Source of the DNA: Vallitalea pronyensis
GTDB taxonomy: Bacteria > Bacillota > Clostridia > Lachnospirales > Vallitaleaceae
NCBI RefSeq assembly: GCF_018141445.1
Contig: NZ_CP058649.1
Span: 1,879,001-1,943,000, forward strand
Direction: 5' to 3'
Length of the DNA: 64,000 nt
A program made the position numbers and the translations under genes. How positions within the stretch are numbered: position 1 is the stretch's first letter; each line of letters starts with the position of its first letter. Shown in pieces: positions 56,929-64,000 of the stretch. The notes beneath the pieces were generated by a model, which searched no databases, had not been told where the DNA came from, and saw nothing but the letters and a program-made list of their open reading frames with translations.

Positions 56929-59202
56929 CTACCCTACATTCAACGACCGATACTGCCCCGGCGTAATACCATAATACTGCTTAAACCGACGAATAAAACT
57001 GGACACATTATCATACCCAATTTTACTACAAATCTGATTCACAGGTAATTGACTCGTCATTAACAACTCACTGGCAGCAGTCATCCTCAGCTCCGTCACC
57101 ACTTCAAAAATATTATTATGGGTATTTTCTTTATAAAAAGAACTTAAATTAGGCGGCAGGGTATTATAATGATCCGCCATGGTTTGAAGCGAAAAATTAG
57201 CATCCATATAATTATCCTGTATGTAGGTGTTCATATTGGCAATGAGGATTTTATTATCATTATCGTAGGATTTACTTAAGGATTTACACACATCATAACT
57301 GATCAACTTCACAATTTCTATAATCTTATCAATGGACTCATACTTGGTAATGGAAAAGATATCCGGATATTTCGAAAAAATATCCTGATGTTCTTGCCCT
57401 AACTCCTCATAACTGTTCACAACGGTATGAATGATTTCATAGCAAATGGTACGGGCTATAAAAATAGGTATGGTATTGGAAGCAAATTGGCTCACAATGT
57501 TATTTAAAATGGTATCAATATCCTGTACATTCCCTTTTTTAATGGACAATCGAAAAAGTTTAAGGTCAGCAAGTGGGTAGTTGGTAACCTTCTTCATATT
57601 GCCCACAATCTCATCATAGAGAATCATGGAGCCGTTACCAACCATTAAACGATAATCAATGGCTGTTGACGCTGCCATATAAGATTTTGGCAAATCATCC
57701 AAAGACGTGAAGCTGATACCGAGTCCCAGAGTGACATCTTCCTTCCATTTAAAAGATAACCCTTGAAGGACTTCGTTCAAACGTTCATGCAACAGATGAA
57801 CATAGCTGTCATCGTATAAACATAACACAGTGATGCTGTTTGCCACAATGCTCTCCTTACATAAAAGCACCATATGTTCATTGGAGTAGTTCTCAATATC
57901 CCCTATAAGTTCTAACTTCATATCCGACCATATGTGTTCATCCTGAGAAATATTCACGATAAAGACAACATAATGATGATGATGGGGGTTCATCACCTTT
58001 TTAATAACGCCCGAGTCCATAAGATCACTTTTCATGGTTTGTCCAGACAAAAGCTGTCCAATGACATAATCCTTGGAAGCAATTTTTGTGTCATCCATGG
58101 CTTCTACTAAAGCGGTATTTTTATCACGTAAAAAGGTGATGGCGTCTTCAATATATCGAAATTCATTTTTATCCATTTGATTTTTATTGGAAACAATGGT
58201 TTTTGCTGTGTTTTGCAACTTTCGTATAGGGCTGTAATTGATGGTCATAAGAAATGAAATGATGACGATGCCCACTAGTAACAGCAGAATAACCATGGCG
58301 AAAAATTGCTGCTGCATCTCAACAGCTACTGCCAATGCGGCATTAACCGATGTAAAGTTGATATACTGCCATCCCGTTTCTGGCGATAAGGTGGATGATA
58401 GGAGATAGTCGGAACCATTAATGGGCACAATCACCGATGAGTTGGGGGCTTTTAATGCATTCAGGTAATCTTGTAAGTGAGCATGATCAATTAAACCATT
58501 GGACTGTTTGGATGTAATTAAGTCGCCATTATCACCTAATATAAATGTGTAATGATTATTAGCAGCATAGATGGTGTCAATCATGGAGGTGATGGCTTCT
58601 TCAGGAATGAAAAAAAGAAGCTTTCCATAATGATTAATGCCATCATGGGAAATGCCGTACATAAGCACTGTATAAGTCTTGGCTTCTTGTTTCGTATAAA
58701 CACTTAACTTTTTATGTACTTTAATGGTTTTATATGCCGATGATTCCAAATCTTGAACAAAGGTTTCCAGGGGCCAGTTTTCAAAAGAATACACTTTGCC
58801 AAAGGTGTTATCAAGGGATAGAGAACCGGTTGATGAGTAGATAAATGGATCACCATGATAATGCAGCATCATCTCATAAATAAAGGGATTGGTAGATGTA
58901 TACTGGTCTAGTATCTCTATCCGTTTTAGAGCTTCAAGGGGCATCAAATTGAAATGAAAAGGCACCATATTCTGACTAAAAATTGTTTGATTAACAATGG
59001 CCTGTAGTTGTTCAAGTTCATCGTCTACCGTTGTTTTTAAAGCGGATAATTGTTTAAAATTATTGTCAATCAGTTCTTCTTGTAGGGTTGTCCGAAATCG
59101 AAGTTGATAGATTAAACTAAATATCAAGAAAGGTAGAAAAAAAATAATGAAGTATGAGATGAGGTTCCTGCGAAAATAGGTTGTTCCTTTAGAAATGATC
59201 AT
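56929..59202 (-). CDS. Membrane-anchored AraC-family sensor-regulator (paralogue)
   Basis: A 757-residue protein with the same layout as the 17741 regulator: transmembrane helix (YFIIFFLPFLIFSLIY, about 17-33), extracellular sensor of about 250 residues, second transmembrane helix (MVILLLLVGIVIISFLM, about 300-317), long cytoplasmic region, and C-terminal AraC domain (MADHYNTLPPNLSSFY; IGYDNVSSFIRRFKQYYG). AAGGAGG seven nt before the ATG supports the start at 59202. It is divergent from the importer 3 permeases and convergent with the importer 3 binding protein, so it probably controls both. Confidence 0.88.
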   Translation of the reverse strand: MIISKGTTYFRRNLISYFIIFFLPFLIFSLIYQLRFRTTLQEELIDNNFKQLSALKTTVDDELEQLQAIVNQTIFSQNMVPFHFNLMPLEALKRIEILDQYTSTNPFIYEMMLHYHGDPFIYSSTGSLSLDNTFGKVYSFENWPLETFVQDLESSAYKTIKVHKKLSVYTKQEAKTYTVLMYGISHDGINHYGKLLFFIPEEAITSMIDTIYAANNHYTFILGDNGDLITSKQSNGLIDHAHLQDYLNALKAPNSSVIVPINGSDYLLSSTLSPETGWQYINFTSVNAALAVAVEMQQQFFAMVILLLLVGIVIISFLMTINYSPIRKLQNTAKTIVSNKNQMDKNEFRYIEDAITFLRDKNTALVEAMDDTKIASKDYVIGQLLSGQTMKSDLMDSGVIKKVMNPHHHHYVVFIVNISQDEHIWSDMKLELIGDIENYSNEHMVLLCKESIVANSITVLCLYDDSYVHLLHERLNEVLQGLSFKWKEDVTLGLGISFTSLDDLPKSYMAASTAIDYRLMVGNGSMILYDEIVGNMKKVTNYPLADLKLFRLSIKKGNVQDIDTILNNIVSQFASNTIPIFIARTICYEIIHTVVNSYEELGQEHQDIFSKYPDIFSITKYESIDKIIEIVKLISYDVCKSLSKSYDNDNKILIANMNTYIQDNYMDANFSLQTMADHYNTLPPNLSSFYKENTHNNIFEVVTELRMTAASELLMTSQLPVNQICSKIGYDNVSSFIRRFKQYYGITPGQYRSLNVG

Positions 59203-59339
59203 GTAAATACCTCCTTACCTGATGTCTTATTGTATCATAGAAGATTTATCGCCACAATATACGGATAATTATTGACAACCCTATAATTTTGGTACATTGA
59301 CAGCTATGATTAAACACGCCAATAATTGTATACCTGTAA

Positions 59340-59382
59340 AAATTAATGTGCATTTACTTACAAGGGATTTATGTTTTATGAT
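59340..59382 (+). promoter_or_regulatory. Promoter of importer 3 permeases, shared ATTTAC motif
   Basis: TTTACT (59353-59358), 18 bp, TATGAT (59377-59382); AATGTGCATTTACT carries the RTGNNNATTTAC block. Confidence 0.68.
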
Positions 59383-59426
59383 ATGGCTAGAATTGGTGTC
59401 CCATGACATTATAGGAGGTTAAGTTT

Positions 59427-60377
59427 ATGGAAGCATATGCAGCATTGAACCAAAAAAAGCCCAGACTTAAACGTAAAAAAATCATCAGACAGTTGAAAAA
59501 GGATTATCAGTTATGGTTGTTAGCCCTGCCGGTGATTATTTACTTTATTGTGTTTCACTATCTACCCATGTACGGTATACAGATTGCCTTTAAAGATTTT
59601 ATTGCCATGAAGGGGATTACGGGTAGTCCTTGGGTAGGGTTTCAGCATTTTGAAAGGTTTATCACATCCTATCAGTTCAAGCGGTTAATTCTCAATACCT
59701 TGGGTATTAGTTTTTATCAATTGGCCGTTGGTTTTCCAGCGCCCATCATTTTAGCGTTGATGCTCAATCAAACAAAGAATTTGAAATTCAAGAAATTTGT
59801 TCAGACGGTTACCTATGCACCCCATTTTATATCCGTTGTGGTCATGGCTGGTATGATTATTCTCTTTCTTTCGCCTACCAGTGGCGTCATTAATCATCTT
59901 ATTGGAGGACTTGGTTTTGACAAAGTGAATTTTATGGCGAACCCGGGCTATTTTAAGACCATCTATGTGTTTTCAGGTATTTGGCAGAATGCAGGTTGGG
60001 GAGCCATTATTTATTTAGCGGCCCTTTCTGCCATTAGTCCATCGTTATATGAAGCGGCAAGAATAGATGGTGCCAATAAGTGGCATCTAATTCGATACAT
60101 TGATATACCTTCCATTATGCCCACGGCTGTCATTCTTCTTATTATGAATGTGGGTCGTATCATGAATGTAGGTTTTCAAAAAACATTTTTGTTACAGAAT
60201 GATCTTAATCTGGCATCGTCAGAAATTATATCCACCTATATTTATAAGGTAGGTTTGTTGGATGCTCAGTACAGTTACTCGGCAGCTATTGGTTTGTTTA
60301 ATACAATCATTAATATCCTACTACTGGTCAGTGTCAATCGTATTTCAAAAAAAGTAACGGAAACCAGTTTATGGTAG
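59427..60377 (+). CDS. ABC importer 3 permease (LplB type)
   Basis: A 316-residue membrane protein with six predicted helices, starting with a basic stretch and DYQLWLLALPVIIYFIVFHY. EAA loop: LYEAARIDGANKWHLI, then DIPSIMPTA. It is closely paralogous to the 14010 permease, ending in the same TSLW/NSLW-type tail. It forms a channel with the next gene product. TAGGAGG precedes the ATG. The ATPase is not encoded here. Confidence 0.9.
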   Translation: MEAYAALNQKKPRLKRKKIIRQLKKDYQLWLLALPVIIYFIVFHYLPMYGIQIAFKDFIAMKGITGSPWVGFQHFERFITSYQFKRLILNTLGISFYQLAVGFPAPIILALMLNQTKNLKFKKFVQTVTYAPHFISVVVMAGMIILFLSPTSGVINHLIGGLGFDKVNFMANPGYFKTIYVFSGIWQNAGWGAIIYLAALSAISPSLYEAARIDGANKWHLIRYIDIPSIMPTAVILLIMNVGRIMNVGFQKTFLLQNDLNLASSEIISTYIYKVGLLDAQYSYSAAIGLFNTIINILLLVSVNRISKKVTETSLW

Positions 60378-60391
60378 AAAGGATAAAGCCT

Positions 60392-61276
60392 ATGAATTCA
60401 ATTGCAAAACAAAGTGATAAGACCATTGATATCATCATCTATATTTTACTGGGGATTGTTGTTCTTAGTGTTGCCTATCCTTTGTATTTTATTGTCATTG
60501 CGTCTTTTTCAGACCCTACTTTGGTCAACTCAGGAAAAGTGATTTTACTACCCAAAAAAATATCCTTTGAAGGGTATACATTATTGATTAACCATAAAGA
60601 CCTATGGACAGGTTATCGCAACACCATTTTCTACACCATTACAGGAACCTCTATCGGTGTCATCATGACCATGATGATTGGTTACGCATTATCCATCAAG
60701 AAATTTATGGGCGGGAAATTCCTCATGATGTTTTTACTCATTACATTGTATTTTCATGGTGGTCTGATTCCCACATATCTATTGGTTCAGAAACTAGGGT
60801 TGTACAATACACCGACCATCATGATACTTTTTGGTTCTGTCAGTGTGTTTAACATCATTTTAGCTCGAACGTTTATCCGTTCTACTTTATCCCAAGAATT
60901 ATATGAGGCAGCTGTTATCGATGGCTGTACCCATATACAGTATTTTATTCGGGTGGTTCTGCCTTTGTCAAAGGCCATTATAGCCGTATTGTCTCTCTAT
61001 TATGGAGTTTCCTATTGGAATGAGTATTTTAAAGGTCTTATTTACTTAACCGATAAAGAATTATACCCATTGCAACTGTTTTTACGAAGCATTCTTATAG
61101 AAAATGCCATTGATACAGAGCTGTTAGACGTAGAAGAAGCCCTCCACCAGCAACGATTAGTAGAGATTATAAAATATGGTTTAATCATTGTATCCAGTAT
61201 ACCTGTACTGGTCATTTACCCATTCTTACAAAAATATTTTGTTAAAGGTGTTATGATTGGCTCTGTGAAGGGTTAA
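60392..61276 (+). CDS. ABC importer 3 permease (YtcP type)
   Basis: A 294-residue membrane protein with six predicted helices, EAA loop LYEAAVIDGCTHIQYF followed by LPLSKAI, ending MIGSVKG like its paralogue at 14982. An ATG at 60371 overlaps the upstream stop, but AAAGGA at 60378-60383 suits the ATG at 60392, which also equals the paralogue's length. It is in an operon with the LplB-type gene and followed by a terminator. Confidence 0.9.
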   Translation: MNSIAKQSDKTIDIIIYILLGIVVLSVAYPLYFIVIASFSDPTLVNSGKVILLPKKISFEGYTLLINHKDLWTGYRNTIFYTITGTSIGVIMTMMIGYALSIKKFMGGKFLMMFLLITLYFHGGLIPTYLLVQKLGLYNTPTIMILFGSVSVFNIILARTFIRSTLSQELYEAAVIDGCTHIQYFIRVVLPLSKAIIAVLSLYYGVSYWNEYFKGLIYLTDKELYPLQLFLRSILIENAIDTELLDVEEALHQQRLVEIIKYGLIIVSSIPVLVIYPFLQKYFVKGVMIGSVKG

Positions 61277-61306
61277 AAGCATAAACGTTCTTTTCATCAT
61301 CAAAAT

Positions 61307-61348
61307 AAAACGATACGTCAAATTTCATCGATTTGGGTATCGTTTTTT
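61307..61348 (+). terminator. Terminator after importer 3 permeases
   Basis: AAAACGATAC (61307-61316) pairs with GTATCGTTTT (61337-61346); an inner AAATTTC-type hairpin extends it; followed by TT. Confidence 0.82.
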
Positions 61349-61404
61349 ATGATAGTCCATTTATATGAGGGTTATCAGCTATCGTCGGTAGCAAATCTAA
61401 ATGA

Positions 61405-61434
61405 TTTACGAAAGAAGGGGAGGACGTCTATAAT
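61405..61434 (+). promoter_or_regulatory. Promoter of GH150-like gene
   Basis: TTTACG (61405-61410), 18 bp, TATAAT (61429-61434). AAATGATTTACG resembles the shared motif, but the ATG-to-ATTTAC spacing is shorter. A perfect 10-bp hairpin (ATTCAACAAC 61441-61450, GTTGTTGAAT 61460-61469) follows at the expected transcript start. Confidence 0.6.
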
Positions 61435-61620
61435 ATAACTATTCAACAACTTGCTAGCGGTTGTTGAATCTCTTACATCTTTGATACCGATAAAAAACTC
61501 TTCATTAACTGGACATTTATAGCTGAGCAATGCATGCTACCTAAAAGATTCCATGCAAAATAAGCTTTTAGTTACATGTATAGGTAATTTTGATGATTTT
61601 AGGAAGAGGAGATAAGAAAT

Positions 61621-64000
61621 ATGAATAATCGAACATTTAAGAAATTAATGGCTGTCGTGATGATAGCTATGTTTGCTTTTTCCATAATGAGGATGGGTCA
61701 AGATCATTATGTTCATGGGGCTAGTCCCATCATCACTGGATTTTCCACCAATCACCATATCTATCATGTTAAACCAGCTACCTTAACCAATGGAAGAGGG
61801 GTTATTGCAGCCTCTTATGACGGAAAAGTACTTGCCTATAAGTCCAATGGGAGACACCTGTGGACGGGTAAAACCAATGGCAGTTTTATATTTGATTTAT
61901 ATGTCGATGATATAGACGGTGATGGCTTTGATGAAAGCATGGCCGCATCAGCAGATGGTTCACTGTATGTCTTTGATAAGAGAGGAAAACTATTGTGGCA
62001 GCACAACACAAAAGCACCCCTCTATTGTGTCAATACCATCCAAGCAGACCATAACAAGAAACATATTCTTGTAGGGGGGATTGACAGAACCATTTATAAG
62101 CTATCTCATGATGGGGCCGTGTTGGATACTTTTGAGAGTGAAACAGGCATCATCAGACATCTTGAAACGGCGGATATGTATGGTACAGGAAAGGAATACC
62201 TGGTAGCGGTAACCACTGTAACGGATAACAGTACTACCCATGCATTAATGTTGGATGTGGATACCATGCAAGCTGAATGGACCATTTCACTTAACGCCAT
62301 TAAAAAGGATAAATACATAGGGCGTATGGTGTTGGCAGATATCAATAAGGATGGTCAATGTGAAATCCTTCTGCCTCACAGCCGAAAAGTGACACCAGGT
62401 CAATATATAATCCTTAACTGTCATGGTGACTATATCAAGTCATCTACCAGTTCAGATGAGGTGGTAAAACGAGATTACAGAATGAATTTCCTTTCTCATA
62501 TTAAAATGTCTTCCATGGGTGAGGAATATATACTGGGGCTTAATCAACATCAAATCATTGTCAATGATCTTGATGGCAATCTTAAGGCCGTTTATTCCGG
62601 ACCTGCATCCTTTGCAGGGGGCGCATTTGACCCTGAGACCAACACCTATTACATGGCCAGTGAAACCTCAGGTGGTGATGCCATATATGCCATGCGGTTG
62701 GATCATAATCAATGGGGAGAAGCTTTTGAAAACATGGAACTCACTGGACGGATTAAGGATGTACAACGTAACATAGAAAAAATTGACCGTCAGTTGGAGA
62801 GTTTTGTGAAGCCATCCTATCAAGATACCATTTCCAGCGGCATCCACATAGCTCTACTGGATGTACCCCCAGAGCTGGATGAAATGACCCCTAATGATGC
62901 CATTCAATTTGCTGATTTTTCTGCTTCATGGCAAGAAGATTATGACCGTTCTGGGTTATCTCCTTATTGGCAGACCCATAAGGATAAACGAAAAACCTAT
63001 GATAAATCCGCTGAAGAATTAATCGCATTAGCGGCCGAATGGGAAGCCAAGGGACAGGATTTTTCCATGTGGGCAGGTCACGGATCAGACCCGTTTTATA
63101 TGCAGCTATCCACCTTGGAAGGTATCTTAAAAGCGGCTCCTAATCATTGTAAAATGTTTATATATTCGGAGCTATCCATTAAAAATGAGCACATGGCTTA
63201 TGCCATCAACAACCAGTTAGTGCCTTTGGCAGAACTGTGTCAAACTTATGGGTCCGCTAAAATCTTCTTGAGGTTTAAGGGCACATTCTGGAATGGACAG
63301 TACTACGATGAGGCGTGGGCACCTCTCTTTGATGAAAAATATAAAGATGTGGTCATACCGTCCATGGAAGAGACCAATTCAAGAACCCAAGAACTCAGTG
63401 TGGCTGGTAGAGTAGGTCTATGGATGACAGGAGCCTTTGATGATTGGGGCGGCAGGTTAATTGAGGATAATGCATCCTATGCACGACAATTTGAGTGGAG
63501 TGCTCAAAAAACCCAAAGCACCTATATACGGAATTTGGTTTATAATCTATCCCTTGGCGCCACATATTTTCAAAACGGCTTAGGTACAGGCAGAGACCAA
63601 TGCGAATTGGTGTATAAGCTGGTTGATAAAGGAGCCTTGATCGTACCAGAGAATGATCAGATATTGTCCATAGCACCTATCGCTTTAAGCATGACAACCC
63701 CTGATCCAGACTATATTAAACACAGCATTAATGGTCACAATATGATAGGCTTTGACCCCAATAATACGGAGAAATATGTTTTTGACCATATAGACCCTTA
63801 TTGGGCAGGTTATCCCATTGCGGAACATGATATTTCCAGATATGGTTATGGTGCTAGCAGTAGAATGCTTAATTTTCTACCCACAACACCTTATGGGTTC
63901 ATACCCATTATTTCGGATAACGCTGGTGATCATTCCTATTTTGATAACAAAATTGTCACCGATGGAAAATATTTTTACAACAACCTGGGTGAGAAGCAAT
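61621..64000 (+). CDS. Secreted beta-propeller glycoside hydrolase, GH150 lambda-carrageenase-like (truncated by window end)
   Basis: The frame is open from the ATG at 61621 to the last base: at least 793 residues, no stop. An N-terminal hydrophobic signal (about 8-25) is followed by a beta-propeller of PQQ/FG-GAP-like repeats (AASYDGKVLAYKSNGRHLW, AASADGSLYVFDKRGKLLW, ILGLNQHQIIVNDLDGNL) with Asp-rich loops DIDGDGFDE and DINKDGQCE to about residue 370. A larger unrelated C-terminal region follows (from about 385), containing IHIALLDVPPELD and MWAGHGSDPFYMQL. The lambda-carrageenase CglA (GH150, about 940 residues) has this layout: secreted, N-terminal propeller, unique catalytic part. The match is by architecture and context, not alignment; a lyase with a propeller is the alternative. 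GAGGAG precedes the ATG. Confidence 0.55.
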   Translation, partial: MNNRTFKKLMAVVMIAMFAFSIMRMGQDHYVHGASPIITGFSTNHHIYHVKPATLTNGRGVIAASYDGKVLAYKSNGRHLWTGKTNGSFIFDLYVDDIDGDGFDESMAASADGSLYVFDKRGKLLWQHNTKAPLYCVNTIQADHNKKHILVGGIDRTIYKLSHDGAVLDTFESETGIIRHLETADMYGTGKEYLVAVTTVTDNSTTHALMLDVDTMQAEWTISLNAIKKDKYIGRMVLADINKDGQCEILLPHSRKVTPGQYIILNCHGDYIKSSTSSDEVVKRDYRMNFLSHIKMSSMGEEYILGLNQHQIIVNDLDGNLKAVYSGPASFAGGAFDPETNTYYMASETSGGDAIYAMRLDHNQWGEAFENMELTGRIKDVQRNIEKIDRQLESFVKPSYQDTISSGIHIALLDVPPELDEMTPNDAIQFADFSASWQEDYDRSGLSPYWQTHKDKRKTYDKSAEELIALAAEWEAKGQDFSMWAGHGSDPFYMQLSTLEGILKAAPNHCKMFIYSELSIKNEHMAYAINNQLVPLAELCQTYGSAKIFLRFKGTFWNGQYYDEAWAPLFDEKYKDVVIPSMEETNSRTQELSVAGRVGLWMTGAFDDWGGRLIEDNASYARQFEWSAQKTQSTYIRNLVYNLSLGATYFQNGLGTGRDQCELVYKLVDKGALIVPENDQILSIAPIALSMTTPDPDYIKHSINGHNMIGFDPNNTEKYVFDHIDPYWAGYPIAEHDISRYGYGASSRMLNFLPTTPYGFIPIISDNAGDHSYFDNKIVTDGKYFYNNLGEKQ

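Larger units (their letters stand above)
61277..61620. other. Gene-free 344-bp interval before the GH150-like gene
   Basis: It holds the permease terminator, the promoter at 61405-61434, a perfect hairpin at 61441-61469 at the start of the transcript, and a leader of about 150 nt ending in GGAAGAGGAG before the ATG. No ORF supported. Confidence 0.5.

Overview
The window reads as part of the chromosome of an AT-rich, low-GC Gram-positive anaerobe of the class Clostridia. A marine Vallitalea-like genus is my inference and was not tested. The basis is strong AGGAGG-type ribosome binding sites, U-tract hairpin terminators, lipoprotein solute-binding proteins with lipobox cysteines, YesM/YesN-type two-component regulation and ABC importers without their own ATPase. 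Almost every gene concerns sulfated, algal-type polysaccharides, so the window looks like one very large accessory carbohydrate-utilisation region. No rRNA, tRNA, CRISPR array, transposase or prophage gene was seen.

Layout. 1-871: the end of an unidentified gene and a KdgF-like cupin. 1308-9660: a secreted beta-helix protein resembling iota-carrageenases (GH82), a YesM/YesN two-component system and an ABC importer. 9758-13917: two paralogous cytoplasmic sulfatases around a GntR regulator. 14010-23126: a second importer (LplB/YtcP/LplA type), a membrane-anchored AraC regulator and a LacZ-type GH2 beta-galactosidase. 23289-27079: a membrane-anchored XRE regulator and a secreted GH42-like hydrolase with a LysM domain. 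27301-35313: a divergent GH127 enzyme, then sulfatase, enolase-superfamily cycloisomerase, aldehyde dehydrogenase, KDPG-type aldolase and KDG-type kinase. This is the gene set expected for releasing and catabolising 3,6-anhydro-galactose. 35784-42054: GH2, secreted GH16 and a secreted DUF5060 hydrolase. 42413-49879: an Eis-like acetyltransferase, a GH43/GH31 pair, a URO-D-like protein and an AraC regulator. 50053-54617: a sulfatase and a PL8-like lyase lacking a signal peptide. 54809-61276: a third importer split around another membrane-anchored AraC regulator. 61621-64000: a secreted beta-propeller protein cut by the window edge and resembling lambda-carrageenase (GH150).

Working model (inference). 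A few secreted or wall-bound enzymes (GH82-like, GH150-like, GH16, GH42-like, DUF5060) cut carrageenan-type galactans outside the cell. Lipoprotein-dependent ABC importers take up still-sulfated oligosaccharides. Four signal-less sulfatases, GH127 and two GH2 enzymes finish desulfation and depolymerisation in the cytoplasm. 3,6-Anhydro-D-galactose is then oxidised, isomerised, phosphorylated and split to pyruvate and glyceraldehyde-3-phosphate. This would be a Gram-positive counterpart of the SusCD-based carrageenan loci known from Bacteroidota and the Pseudoalteromonas loci.

Two non-coding patterns stand out. A recurrent promoter (RTGNNNATTTAC overlapping the -35, with a -10 often reading TATGAT, 17-18 bp apart) precedes at least six of these genes. 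A modular family of nested intergenic palindromes shares a conserved core in two copies, while the flanking stem sequences differ yet still pair.
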